Below are positions 11,928-43,900 of a stretch of 64,000 bases of DNA, in pieces. The translations under genes were made by a program, and so were the position numbers. The notes beneath the pieces are model-generated. The model was not told the origin of the DNA and ran no database searches. It was given only the letters and a program-made list of their open reading frames with translations. Positions within the stretch are counted from its first letter, which is position 1. Each line of letters begins with the position of its first letter. Origin of the DNA: Portunus trituberculatus (taxonomy: Eukaryota > Arthropoda > Malacostraca > Decapoda > Portunidae); NCBI RefSeq assembly GCF_017591435.1, contig NC_059281.1, forward strand, positions 14,089,402 to 14,153,401, given 5' to 3'.

Positions 11928-12329
11928 TGATAAGAGAAGAAATGCAATAATAAACAAAATACAAGTGCAGTCTAATTGAATGAAGGGACAGAAGAAAATA
12001 AAACAATGACAGGAAGATGAAGGAAAAATGAGTGAAGAAGAGGAGAATGAGCAGTTATATTTAGAGGAAAAGGAGCAGGAGAAACAAAATAAAGTAAATG
12101 TATAAGTGAAGCTTAGCATAAAAAAAAGAGAATGGATAAGTAACAAATAATGAAACGGGCAATTGATTAGATATAAAGTATTAACATGGACGACGAAGAA
12201 GAGGAGGAGGAGGAGAAGCGCGTCGTCTGCTTTGAGGCCGCGATCAGCTGGTGGTGTGGTGCAGACGGGACCAGACGCGGGTGCTGTTCTTCCTCTTCCC
12301 TTTCCTTCTCTTCCTCCCAGCAGGCCACC

Positions 12330-12490
12330 ATGGGGATGACACGCATACTGCAGGGCATCATGAGGTACAGGAACACGTACAGGGAAAGAATGGTGAAGCA
12401 GTTTGAAGTGGTGCGGGATGATCCACATGTAAGTAACGAATAACTGATTGACTGTCTGTGGGTATGGGATCTTCAAGGTTGCTGGCTTCA

Positions 12491-12554
<64 letters not shown>

Positions 12555-14165
12555 TGTGGTCACGTTTTTACTGTGTAGCTTAGCACGTTTGAGATAACCA
12601 CTTCTCTATAAGATGTGGCTTATTACACAATATTTATTTTTTTATACGAAAATAACTACTTTTTTTTTATATTTAGTTAGTGACTATTTATTTTATGAAG
12701 CCTTTTTAATTACTGTGCTGTTTGTTGCATCATTTCAGCCCAAAGCGGTGTTCTTCACGTGTATTGACAGTCGCATGCTGCCCACCAGATTCACACAGAC
12801 CAATGTTGGAGATATGTTCATTGGTAAGTGGTAGTGCTTTAGTGTACAGCAGGACACTTAAGGCTTACATCTGGCCACTCAAACCTTTGTCATCTCTTGG
12901 TTCAGTAAAATATATCGGTTTTTAATCTTTGTCTAATTGCCCAAATATCTCTTTGTTAATTAAGGAAGATGTAGTGTTATCCTGCTCCTCACTAAACACC
13001 AAACAAGATCCCAGTTAATGCTGTTGTTTTACTGTACTTTGTTCACACTTCCCACATAGGGTACGTGTACAGTGTTGCTTACATTTGTATCTTATGTATA
13101 TATGTATGTAGTTTATTGGTGTGTCCTAAGCAACATTGGAATATTCTTGTAAATAATATGTTTCGTGGCCCTTTCCTCAGTGCGTAATGCTGGGAACCTG
13201 GTGCCTCATGCCAACCTGAGTGGACACGAGGAGATCACTACAGAGCCCGCCGCGCTTGAGCTGGGGTGTGTCATCAACGGCATCAAGCACGTCATTGTTT
13301 GTGGTCACTCAGACTGCAAGGTGTGCATGTTGTCTTGAATTTGTCATGTTTTCTGTGGAGATATCCATATTCCATTCTTTTAACAACCTCACTTATTCAT
13401 TACAGATTTCTTATAGTTATCATTATGTATATGCTTTTTTCACTGGTTTTATTGAGTTTGGAAAGCAGATTCTATATTTGTATTTGATGGGTATATTTCT
13501 TTTGTCATATTTTTTATTTAATTGCATGTACATCAAGATATAAACATAATTACAACTCTGATAACACAGGCTATGAACATGTTGCACATGATGCGCAACA
13601 GTGACCGCACACTGCAAGAAATGCTCAAGTTGTCCCCGCTCAAGGCATGGCTGGTGCGTCATGGCCACTCATCCATCGTCAAGTTTGCTCAACTGGAAGT
13701 GTCTGATTTCCAAGCCCCATTAGTGTTTCAGGTAACGGAATACTGTCTTTTAAGTAACCTTGCAACACTTCACTGCTGAGTATATGTTATGTACACATCT
13801 ACATACAACACAGATGCACAACTGCCCACACACCCTCTCATCAACACTCACAGAAGCACTTTGTTTTGGCTTGACAGGCTGAGACTCCAATGAGGCGCTT
13901 TGTTGCATACATTGACCCTGACAATCGCTTCAGTGTGGAGGACAAGCTATCTCAAGTCAACACTCTCCAGCAGCTGCAGAACATTGCCAGCTACAACTTT
14001 ATGAGAGAGGGCCTCTTGAGAAACCGGGTCTACATCCATGCTCTCTGGTTTGACATCTACACGGGTGACATCTACTACTTCTCACGGCAACAGAAGATGT
14101 TTGTTGACATCAATGAGACCAACATAGAGAAGCTTCTTGATGAGGTTCTGAAATATTACACATAG
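12330..14165 (+). CDS. CAHbeta: Beta-class carbonic anhydrase (5 coding exons)
   Basis: Coding exons: 12330-12428, 12739-12823, 13181-13320, 13570-13731, 13878-14165. Junctions agree in phase and give 257 residues, close to the 255 of the Drosophila enzyme. The start has a perfect 'GCCACCATGG' context and begins 'MGMTRILQGIMRYRNTYRE', matching the insect N-terminus. The enzyme interconverts CO2 and bicarbonate. Zinc ligands are Cys41 (in 'FFTCIDSRM'), His104 and Cys107 ('CGHSDCK'), with the Asp43/Arg45 dyad present, so the active site looks intact. The C-terminal half has the conserved 'AYIDPDNRFSVEDKLSQVN' and 'IHALWFDIYTGDIYYFS' blocks. Vertebrates lack this class. An in-frame ATG at 12186 would prefix an acidic, Ser-rich 48-residue stretch; I treat that as 5' UTR. 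Animal beta enzymes are often mitochondrial, but no clear targeting peptide is visible here. Confidence 0.95.
12492..12548 (+). repeat. (CT)n microsatellite in carbonic anhydrase intron 1
   Basis: About 28 CT dinucleotides, located 64 bp after the exon 1 donor site. Confidence 0.95.
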
Positions 14166-14219
14166 TATAAAACTTCCCTGTGCTGGCCATTCCCTGGGTG
14201 ACACAGCTGGGGCATTAGA

Positions 14220-14225
14220 AATAAA
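14220..14225 (+). promoter_or_regulatory. Polyadenylation signal of the beta carbonic anhydrase
   Basis: AATAAA lies 55 bp after the stop codon and is followed by a T-rich stretch. Confidence 0.7.
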
Positions 14226-14705
14226 CATATTTAGATTTTTTTTGCATATAAGCACATAAGTAACATAGATATTTTTATCATAGATGTGTATTTTTTTACT
14301 TAGTACTTGTACATTTTTTATTTCATAGTACATTTAGTGTTTCCAAAGATGTGCAGATATTCTTGTTATTTTAGAATGGTTTGTAGAATTTGAATATGTT
14401 TGTCCATGTTACTGATAGAAAGCTTTGATGAAATAAGTTGAAGTGGATCAGTAACAGATTTATTTAATATTTTGTTTAATTTTATTTTCAATATTTTTTA
14501 TATTGAATGACTAACATAGTGTAGCTGAAATGAAGTCTTGGGCTTCCACAAAGAGCACCGTCAGTTTGAAGTTTAGTTGGCCCTGAATGAACAAGATTTG
14601 ACATACAATGCAATTTTGTGATAACATTCAACACAACACTGAATGATTAGAAAAAAATTGAAGCACATGTTTATATTTTGTAACAAAGGTTGTGTGTGTT
14701 TCACT

Positions 14706-14927
14706 GTTTGATCTGCTGCAGTCTCTGATGAGACAGCCAGACGTTACCCTACGGAACGAGCTCAAAGCTCATTATTTCCGATCTTCGGATAGGCCTGAGA
14801 CCAGGCACACACCACACACCAGGACAACAAGGTCACTACTCCTCGATTTACATCCCGTACCTACTTACTGCTAGGTGAACAGGGGCTACACGTGAAAGGA
14901 GACACACCCAAATATCTCCACCCGGCC
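14706..14927 (+). repeat. Dispersed repeat family, copy 1
   Basis: Part of this stretch aligns with the reverse complement of 61200-61346. Shared blocks include 'ACGGAACGAGCTC' (copy 2 'ACGGAGCGAGCTC') and 'TTCCGATCTTCG', followed by 'AGGCCTGAGAC' or 'AGGACTGAGAC'. The right half ('ACTGCTAGGTGAACAGGGGC', 'CACCCGGCCG') resembles a repeat I recall as very common in decapod genomes; that recollection is unverified. There is no ORF, and SINE or LINE-tail origin cannot be settled here. Confidence 0.65.
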
Positions 14928-15049
14928 GTGTGTGTGTGTTTGTATAGATACATTAACAAATATTTGCACAATTTCCACAGGAGACATTCCTTGTGTGTTT
15001 CTCACCAGACAGTTTTCTTTGTCTGCTTTATAGCACTGCCAAGTCACAA

Positions 15050-15929
<880 letters not shown>

Positions 15930-16870
15930 GAAAATTAAAGGCCCTCGATACTGCGTACGGTGTTACTATAAGAGATAGAAAACTCAGCGCACCATATAAG
16001 AAAAACAGTACTTCCGCAAGACGCAAGAAAGTAAAAAGGGCGTAAAAAAAAAAAAAAAAAAAAAAGCTGCCTATGATGAGAGTTGAGAAATAAATGAGCT
16101 ACCGGGTTATCACCCGGAAATATTAGTCGCATGCATGTATATATCCTTATATCTACGTTTTGTGAGGAATGGGATAATAAAGTAAAGCGCGGTGAGATAA
16201 AAGTCGATATATAATAGGTCCTTTCCGTTCCTGGCAGTGGTACAAGGATATATCGATTGGATGGCCGTATTGGTGACCCTGGCTATGGGGAGGCGTAGGG
16301 TGTGGTGAAATAGGTGTTGGGAGACAAGATGGAGATATACGAGGTCAGACATTCCTCGGCACGAACATACATTGATAGGTTCTTTGCTTTATTAACGATA
16401 CTATAAGGAACTTTCGATAGCGTGCTTGTAATGAAGGTTGATATATAGAATAGGCCTACACGTTTTGGGGAAAAGGGAATATTAATAAATTATGTGCTAT
16501 TGGCGTGGAAATATCGATCATTTGGCAGTATTGAAGGCTCTGCATAGGTCTATACATTTTCAGGTGTAACTCAAGGTGATAATAGGAGATCGAAAGGATA
16601 AGAGGAAAATTATGGATCCTTAGCATTGATTACGATACAACAAGAGAATATCGACCGTGTGGTTAAATTGGAGATCCTGCATATACGTTTTGGGAAAGCG
16701 TGAGCTGCAGTTTGGAGTAAAATAAGGCGTAGTGAGATAAAACATAAACTTATGGATCCTCGGGGTTATTTGGTGTTACTACAAGGAAATACCGATCTCC
16801 TGATAGGATAGAAGGCCCTAGATATAAGTTTTGGGAAGTGGCAGGTGTGGTAAGGTGTATTAAGGTGATA
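15930..16870 (+). repeat. Highly diverged tandem array, about 140-bp unit, just upstream of MKK7
   Basis: About seven degenerate units recur in fixed internal order. Block 1 is a 'GTTACTACAAGG'-like box followed by 'AAATATCGATC', near 15959, 16103, 16236, 16396, 16505, 16632 and 16774. Block 2 is 'GAAGGCCCTGCATATACG'-like and runs into 'GTTTTGGGAA', near 16153, 16459, 16552, 16683 and 16824. Block 3 is 'GGTGAGATAAAA' or 'GGTGATAATAG', near 16193, 16572, 16731 and 16862. Units differ strongly, so this is an old array. It ends about 110 bp before the first MKK7 codon. Confidence 0.6.
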
Positions 16871-16978
16871 ATAGTTGGAGAGGCGAAGTGGGAGAGGTGG
16901 GAGAGGTGCAGATGGCGCGGTGTGAGGGGCAGGCAACAGATGGCGCTCACTCTCACCTCACTCCAAAGGAAAACAAAA

Positions 16979-35032
<18,054 letters not shown>

Positions 35033-35553
35033 CCCCGAAGGGTGGATCCCAAAGAGGCCTCCCGCCCTGTCTGCCAGCCCCATCATCTCCTCAGCAGCCA
35101 CAAGCGAACAGGGTAGAGCCTCTGGACCAGGCTCTCAGACCTCTTGTTCCAGGGGGGGAGGGAGAATGGCCAGACAGCACCACTACAGGCCTCGACCCAG
35201 CACTCTCTTGCACCCTGTAACCAGCTAGTCACTTGCCCGGTGTTACTTTTTATTTTGATTTTTTATTTATTGTATTTTATCTTTTTTTCTGGTAATGTGG
35301 TGTAACTTGTGGTATATGTACATTATGGGCTGTACACCCATGATAATGTCCACTGCTGCACCTTAGTGGTTGGCGCCTCCCTCCCAGAGGTGTTGGGCAG
35401 ACCCAGTCTGTGATGGCCAACCCAGAGTGGGTGCCATTCTGACCACAACATTTCTGGCCAAGAGCAACTAAATCCAGATGTAATGAGGAGACAGATAACC
35501 ACAGTACCTGAATTAATACATGAGTTCAGTAGACTTTAAATACAAAGTCATGA

Positions 35554-35559
35554 AATAAA
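35554..35559 (+). promoter_or_regulatory. Candidate polyadenylation signal of MKK7
   Basis: AATAAA within 'TGAAATAAAAAC', about 520 bp after the stop codon; the first canonical hexamer I see there. Confidence 0.5.
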
Positions 35560-38500
35560 AACACATTACTAAAATTTCAGCATAAATATTCTCTTATACT
35601 AAGAAGAGAGAACTCCATTATATAGTTATAATATTGAACCCTTTCAATTGTTTCATCCTCGTGGAGATGATATTGGAATGGTTGATAGAAAGAAAGCATC
35701 CCCAGATTCTTAGTATTAGTTATTGCAATTTGTATAATTCAGTGGGAAGATAAGGTTTAAAATATTAATTGTGAAGACATTTCCAATTATACTGCATGAC
35801 AGTGGCACTTTAAAATTGCACCTAATTTTCATGATGTGCAGGAGTGGTTGGGCTGGCAGGTCACTGGGACTTGTGGGTTGTGATTCCCGGTAGGAGAAGC
35901 TGGTGAGGGGTGTGGGGGAGGAGGGAATGTGAAGCTGGTGGCTCTTCTTTTCTTTTCTTTTTTCCTCCTCACAAAGCCTTATTCTCCGGCATTATGAGGC
36001 TCAGTTCATCCCTTGTTCAACATTGGTAGGATCTGTGAGACTCCAGGAGAAGCTTTCTAGGAAAAAAATGTAAAGGGAAACCTCCTCCAGACATACCTTT
36101 GCTAGACATGGAACACTTGAGAGTTCAAATGAACGTTTACCTCAGTTATTTGTGAATTACTGTGCCTTTCACATGGATATCACCTGTTGGGCTGTGCTTG
36201 TAGAGGTCAGGCAGCAGCTGGGTCACTGCTCCACCTCTGCCTGCTCGCCTCTCCTGGGCCAGAAGTGAAAATGAAGTCAGTGCTGCGCAGCACCCACCTG
36301 GCGCACCACCTGGCCAATGATGGCTCTGCTAGTCTGGTACTGTTACCTGTGGACAGCCTTCATCATACTTGTACCTCTGCTTTTAATACTTGAAAAATAG
36401 TTACTCTTATTTGAAAGTGATAATAAGGTCTTCATGTAGATAACTCATGATATATTTTTAACTGGAATTTAAATCTATATTAAGAATATGAAAACAGTGA
36501 TGCTTACAGATAAGTTAAATTAAAATATTTTTCTGTAAGTGCAGTGCAAAATGTCTTAAATCATGCATGGTGATTTTTCCTAAACTTGTATCATATAGGA
36601 AGAATTTGATATGTATCAGTAAAATGGCAACACTTGCCATGCTGCTCTGTGATGGATGTGCTGGAGTTTGTTGTGGAAATGATTGTTCTCAACATCTAAA
36701 GTCATCCTTTGGTCACAATATATGATTCCAAAGTTGTTATTTTCTCCTTGCGTCTGTGATGCTGCCTCATTGGCTAAGTTTGGATGCATTGATTTTATGT
36801 AGTGTCTTATCTCTCCAGTAGATATTTCCTTTTTGGGAAGAAGTATGATCACACACTGCAGCAGCAGTAGCATCATGTACTCTGTCTTGCCAGAGTAGAG
36901 AGCCAGCAAATACAATATCTCCCCTGATGAAACTTAGCTTTGCAAAAAAAATAAATAAATAAAAAAAATAAAAAAATAAAAAAATAAATAAAAATAAAAA
37001 AATTCATGATAATCTAACTAATTTCTATTTTATTACCAATATGACATTAATCTGGTGTCATTGCTAGGCCTTATACTAGCCAGGATGTTAGAAGAGCTCA
37101 TTTTATCCCCACACACAGACGTCCAAGGAATAAAGCCTGCAAAAGTGCCTCAGGTAGTGAAGACATTGGCTTTTGATGACCACATCACATAGAAAACTAG
37201 GATTCTCTTCAAAGCACATCAAGGAGTGTTAACTAGTATTCATCATCAGCCTTGTTTAGTACCTATTGAAATGTACTGTACATAGTTTTGTTCATGTTAA
37301 CTTCATTTAGCACAGGTTGTGACAGTGGAGGGTTGGGCTGGCCTCTCATTACCTTCCATGTCTTGTCTGTTGGCTCTCACCTCTTGGCTCTCAGTGTTGA
37401 TCATTTCTTCTTGTCATGTCTTTATATGAGCACAAATTTTTTTTTGCTCCCATATTTTGTAGTTGTGTAGGGGAAGAAATTATTGTATAGGTATCCTCAC
37501 AAAATTTCCTTTTAAAGATTGTACTCTTGTTTGTGTTCAAATACTATGTAATATTGGGTATGTAACACTGTTGTCATCAGGTAATTAGTAGTCTTCAGAA
37601 GTACCATTTCATCTCAACCCACATTCTATCAGTTCTGTTGTTTGTCACCAAAACTTTTTTTTCTTTCTTTCTTTATTTATTTATTTATTTTTTTTTTTTT
37701 TCTTTCAGCAATTATGTCTTAACTTATTTTGATTGTGGTGAAGTTTTCATGTTGATATTTTTCACTTTGGTTATAATTGTTAGTTTCTTTGATGATAGCA
37801 AGAGGTACACTTCATCCACCTTATAATAAGGGAAAATGTTGCAGTGTGCAGCACCCAGTCAGGCATCATAGCAGCACCAGCAGGCAGCAGAGTGGGTCTT
37901 GAATCTGCTTCACCTCTGGCCACTGAGTTGAAGAACCTCCTTTCAAAATATCTACTTGCCTTTACCTTTCACACGAGACCAGCTGCCTGGCTCTGGGCTA
38001 CAAGTATACCCTGTGCCCCCACAGGCTCTCACAGTCATGCTGCTGTTCACTTTCATGTGTGAATTATTATGCAGCACCATCATCCTTTTTAAAACTCATA
38101 AATTTACTCTTGATTCTCTTAGATGTAAATGTGTGGGATGTTATTACATTATCATCAATAATCCAATTTTCTCTATTAAGATGGGAGACCTAGGACATTC
38201 AATTGAGCCAAATGGTAAAACAGATTGTCACATTCACTTTCCATTCAAGGTATGACATTCTCATTCCACAAAGCCACATGTGCCTGTCTAGTTTTTCTGG
38301 GTCCTGAGCAAGTACAGGGTTCAGTTCCAGGTTTCTGTGACCTTTTTGTTCTTTCTTAATTACAAACTAAAAGAGGAAGCAGAATATGAAACTCTCACCT
38401 TCTTCTGATACTTACATATAGGATCACACGAGGCTGCTTGCACGACAAAACTAGTAGTCCATAGGGTCACCAAGTCCTGACACTATATCAGTTTATTACA

Positions 38501-39625
38501 TGGCATAAATATTTCCTCTCTCTTTAGAAACTCCAGTCACTAGTTAAGAATAGAAGCTTGGCAGAGCTCAGTGACCAGAGAAAGGCAGCTTTGTGATCCA
38601 CTTCTTGCCATCAATTTATTCATCAAAATCTGTTATACACATTGTTTTGGCATATAGTTCATGGCTTCCATGGATCCAGCCACTTCAGGAAGTCACAAAC
38701 ATAAAACTGGATCTGTTGTTGTCGTTCCGTTTACATGGATTTTATCGGTTGTGCATTTCGTGTGGTGGCCTCCCGCCCACCAGCCAGGACCTGACCCTCA
38801 ATAAGTATTATTATCCGAGGCTCAGTTGGCGGCCCACACACTCACCACTCTTCTTGAGGGTTGTATGTATGTATGTACGTACGTTTGTATGTATGTATGT
38901 TTGTATATTTTGCATGAGTGGCATAGTATTCCAGTGCTAAAGTTTGTTTTATTTATAACAATGTGTATATGATGTAAAAAATAATATTAGTTATGATAAT
39001 AATAAAATATTAATTAATTACAGGCTATTTTCATGACGGCAATCAGAAGTTTGACTAATGAAATAGGTACTATTAGCTGGAAGCAGGCTTTGGGAGAAAG
39101 TTTCGGTGAATTCTTGGAAGTGCAGTGTGATACAGGCAACTTGCATACCATCCTCGAGTCGGTGTGACAGCCCTGTCATATGTCATCTCGCTCAGAGGCA
39201 CGCTAGCTGATACGCAGCGTGTATTGAGCGTGACGGCATCGCTTATGAAAGGTATGGTATCCATTCACATTAAAGGACCAATCAATGCCAGACAGTTTAT
39301 AGCACATTTCAGCGTCGGCTGGCGAGTTGAGCCGTTCATTTCCCTGCTGGTGGAGGTTTTACAATTCTCTGGCAACCTCTTGTGATGTGGATCTCGTAGT
39401 GTTTTTCGACATATGGCAAACCACACAATCAAGTGCGCCGTACACGCGCGACACTCAAGCAGCTTAAGTCATGTGAAATTTGACCATCTTGCAGCTAATT
39501 GTTATAGATATTCTGAATGTAGAAGATAACTAGAATTCTTAGATCGATTACTCTCTCTCTCTCTCTCTGTGTGTGTGACCCTTTTTTTTATATATTTTTC
39601 TCAAAAAATGTATGGCAGTTCTCAT

Positions 39626-39628
<3 letters not shown>

Positions 39629-39695
<67 letters not shown>

Positions 39696-39722
39696 TGTGT
39701 GTGTGTGTGTGTGTGTGTGTGT
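39629..39722 (+). repeat. Compound (AT)n-(GT)n microsatellite
   Basis: About 30 AT dinucleotides, a short 'ACATCT' break, then about 12 GT dinucleotides. Confidence 0.95.
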
Positions 39723-40080
39723 GAGAACCTCGCCGCTCGCACCGTCACCGACGGACGACGTAGTGGCATTGCTCGTGGCTGCCTACTGGGGTTGTCTTGC
39801 TCGACGCGGTGCTTCTCGGCCTATGAAGGATAAGAATATCAAACAAATATAAATCAATATTTCACAGTTAGATAAGCGTCATCACTAAATGATCGAAAAT
39901 ATACATAATTTAAATAGATTGTAGAGCTCAGCAACTCTTACGCAGTTATGTTCTTCCGGTATTTACTTAATTATACAGTCAGTAGTAAATTGGGATACAT
40001 TCAAGTATATTTCCGGTATCTTTTTTTCATTAAGCAAAGCTACAGTTTTATTTAAGATAAGTACGGTTGTAAATGCAAGG

Positions 40081-40380
40081 TATGGGAACTTTACTGCGTG
40101 AACCGCGGCGGCCGAGGACCGAATGTGTGGTCTGTCGAGGTGATCAGCACGCCACATCCTGGACCTGCCACAGCTGGTGAGTCCCGACCACCACCCTCAC
40201 CTGCCAGCTGGTGCACGGGGCCTGGGGGCGCACCTTGTGCCATGCGTGAGGCCCAGGCACCAAGACGAGTTTGTGGTGGGAACTGTGCCCTACGGAGGCG
40301 TGGCGGGGAAGGGAGGGCAGGTCATGGGGCCGCGGGGCCGGGGGCAGGCCATGGTGAGGCGGGGCGCAGAATGAGATGGT
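40081..40380 (+). promoter_or_regulatory. GC/CpG-rich region, possible promoter or 5' UTR exon of the DMTF1-like gene
   Basis: This is a GC-rich island in an AT-rich spacer, about 0.6-0.9 kb before the first DMTF1 codon. The first coding exon of that gene is preceded by an acceptor (AG at 40956-40957), so an upstream non-coding exon must exist. A donor-like 'CAGCTG|GTGAGT' at about 40171-40177 is a good candidate for its end. Nothing proves the link. Confidence 0.35.
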
Positions 40381-40634
40381 GGTGGAGGTGGTTGTGACAG
40401 CAGGTAATTGCTGTCACCACACGTGTTATATTCTGGCCAATGTGTGGTGAGGTGTAAATATGGTGGTGACAGTGGGACAGGACCACGGGCTTATGGCTGT
40501 CGGTGTCCTGTCTATTGGTGGAACAATAAGGTAATGAGCCAGATGTAGTTATAGGCTATTTCAATGTTTTATGATGGTAGAAGCCTGAGACCTGAACACT
40601 AGTACCGTTTCAAGGTGAAAGATGAACTAGAGAA

Positions 40635-40638
<4 letters not shown>

Positions 40639-40698
<60 letters not shown>
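40639..40698 (+). repeat. (CT)n microsatellite
   Basis: About 30 CT dinucleotides between the GC-rich region and the first DMTF1 coding exon. Confidence 0.95.
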
Positions 40699-40701
<3 letters not shown>

Positions 40702-40962
40702 GGTTACTATCTTTGCATTCCTCATGAAAGTAATGTTAGAGAGAAGGATCATGCTAGACGGCAGCTGTGATCAAGTATAATCTACTGGCTTACAGTAATA
40801 TTTTATTTTAGTATAGATAAAAACCAGGTTGCCATTGGTTAACAAGTTTATTTTGTGACATGTCAAGGAGTCCTTTTGGGTGTACTTGTCTAGTGTGTTC
40901 TTTAAGCCATGAAGGATTTCAGAGGTAATCATTATCACTCAGGCTTCTCTCCTCCAGAAAAC

Positions 40963-43900
40963 ATGGAGGTGGAGGAGGTGGTGGAGGTGGGAGAGGATGC
41001 ATTCCCTCAAAGCAAGAAGATCCGTCTGGTGGTGGTGCCAGATGCTGAGGGTGAGTGTTCTTGATGGATGGATTGGTTTTAAAATTTACGTGATGAGATG
41101 ATGCAGCTAACATAATACACTCCCAGAATAAAACAGTCCTAAATCCAATGTTGTCATGGTCATTTCTTGTTGTTTTGTAAGTTTATGTTTAATTAATTGA
41201 TAGATTAACTAATTGAAACATGTATCAAAGGTATCACTCAAGTGGATGAATCTAACTGATAAATTTGGTCAACAGGAGCACGAAATAGCAAGGGGGAACT
41301 GGACTCAAGTGAACAGACTACCAGCGTACTGCTGTACAGCAACAGTGGCCAGTTGGGTGAGTGTAGGCGAAGAATCTCTTTGAGTTCCATGGAATGCTTT
41401 GATATTATGGAAAGGGATTTTTGTGGAGCACGAAAAAGTAGTTGTGCTTTGTTAGGATTTATGGAGATCAGTTTTGGAGACTCGTGGAGAATGTGGCCAT
41501 GGCCCCTGCCAGCCCCAGCGTAAATTTACAACACAGTGCGATGTTATGACATGTAGCTAATGTTTATTGATGATGTTTATTTTTTCAGCCATTGCTTTTT
41601 ATGGAGATATCAAGCTTGTGTATTAATAGGAGACTGTATAGGATTAAATAGTAATAGTAAACCTGCTTTTTTAACAGTTCGAGCTGAGATAGTGGTGGAC
41701 AGTCTGAATGAAAACATCATTGCTGTACCACTTGGAACAGATCTTGCAGACTTTACTAAGAAGAGCAAGTCCCCTCAGCACTCTGAGGATGGACCAGAGA
41801 TGGTTAGGATTCTAGAGACCTCAGGGCAAACTCCCAAGAAGCCTAAGAATAGCCCAGTCCTAATGGTGCGGACAGTACAGACCCAGCCAGCACAGAGTAA
41901 TGCCATTGTGACCAAGTTCTCCTCTCCATCTGGGCATATAAGACAAAAACAGATCACTCATGATAGCACTTCTAAAACATTGCTTCATTCAGAAGTGTCA
42001 GCCAGGTCACAGTCCAAAGCTAATACTGTCAGCAAGATACTGATAGCCACTGACACACAGCAGCGCTCCCACCATGATGACCTTCTTCCCTCCACTAAAG
42101 TAGATGTGCCAGCAGTGGAGGTGAAGTCCCAACTCTCAGGGTTCTCAGAGGAAAATCTTCCTGCCTTCACCAGTGCCATTGACAAGACTGCTTCTCAGGG
42201 GTTAGTACTGCATGTTGTTTTCTGTTATTTAATTGTGTATCTATTAAATTGTTTATCTATTACTCAAAGTGGTTGGATTGCATTTGATACTCTAAACATA
42301 AAAAGTAGATTTCTTGTCATTATCTCCTGAAAGACTTGGTATCAATACATATAATGCTATGGCTCTTGTTGAGCTATTGTGACAAGTAAAGATTGGAATC
42401 TGCTTTATGAAACAATGTAAATAGATTCTGAAAGTTATAAAACTGTATAAGCATCTCTTACAAAACCCATGACATATTGACTGATATTGCCCCATTGACA
42501 GAAGCATTGGAGAGGAAGAGTCTGGCAGCCCCACGACAGTGATAATGCGTCTCAACAGCCTTGATGGGCTGGAGCTTGATCCTGTCTTCCAGGCAACTGA
42601 AACCCTAGCTGAAACTAACCCAGAGGTGTGTGTGTGTGTAAAATTTGACAATCAAGTCTTGAATTCTTCATCCCATAGCTGCTGCTTTCTTTTGAGTAAA
42701 GGAACAACAGATATGACCTGTTAGTCTTCTCCCAAATTGCCTTCAATTTGTGGTTGTCTGTGTCCGTTGACAGAAATATAATGGGGAATAACATAATTTA
42801 ATATCTGCTTTTGCAAAGGTGAATATTTTGTTGCCACATTGTTTCAGAGTGGTATCAACAAAAGTGAAAGCCTTGGTGTAGAGGAGGTACAAGTGGACTT
42901 CCAGTCTTCTGCTGCTGGTCAGGTGGAGGTGAGGCAGCATAACCATACATTATTGTGTTTCTTATCTTCTAGTACACAAGAATACTCATCAAGCAGCTCT
43001 TGTTTTCATCATTCTTCAAGATGCTGTAACTACTTATATAATGTAAATATTTTGGAGAATTGAAAGAGGAAATAAGAAATTAATTGTTAGATTATTCAGG
43101 TTTCATGAAGTTTTCCTCACAGGCCAACAATGGAAGTGTCAACCAGAGTTGGTTCACTTCCCGGGAAGACAAAGCAATGCTACGCTGGCGGGGACATGCT
43201 TGGCGGCAGGGCATGTGGTCCAGGGAGGAGACTGACCTGCTGCAGCATAATATTGAGCAGTACTGTGCCCAGCGGGGAGTGTCTGACCCAGGCTCCGTTA
43301 TATTCAAGATGTCCAAAGAGGAACGCAGTGGCTTCTACAGAGTGATAGCAAGGGGTCTCAACCGCCCACTCTTCTCCATCTATCGCAGAGTTATCAGGTG
43401 AGCTGCAGGGCTGCTGAAGGTCCTTATGTGGTCTTGTTGAATTTTTAGTAGACTGAGACCAGATGAAGCAGTTACTGTATTATACATGTGATAATGTGAT
43501 ACATTGTCACAATAACACCCACAGTGATGACTGATCAGGTAGAGTCATTCGGAAAAATTCAATAACTACCATACAAACCACGCTCCTGGACAGACTGTAC
43601 GACAACCACAATCACATTGGGAAGTATTCATCAGAGGAAGTCAATAAACTAAGGGAACTTCACGTGAAACACGGCAACAACTGGCAGGCCATCGCTGCAC
43701 ACTTAGGAAGGTCTGCTGCCTCAGTCAAGGATCGCTGTCGACTCCTCAATGAACACTGTAACAGAGGCACATGGTCCCCTGATGAGGAAGACAGACTAGC
43801 AGCTGCAGTGTATGACCTGGCTCAAGTACTACCAGGGGAGCAGGTGAGAGGACTGTTAGACACCAGCCATCTGCCTCTGTGAAAGCCAAGCCTACCAAAC

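Larger units (their letters stand above)
35033..40080. other. MKK7 3' UTR and intergenic region
   Basis: The first part is 3' UTR; the rest separates MKK7 from the DMTF1-like gene. ORFs at 36187, 37288 and 38593 have no recognisable motif. Low-complexity AAAT-rich sequence lies at 36942-37003 and T-rich sequence at 37653-37702. GTAT tetranucleotides occur at 38863-38906. I see no RNA gene. Confidence 0.5.

Noticed and set aside
39073..39385. Overlapping ORFs on both strands near 39.1-39.4 kb
   Set aside because: No conserved motif, splice context or similarity to any element recognised in the window; left as intergenic.
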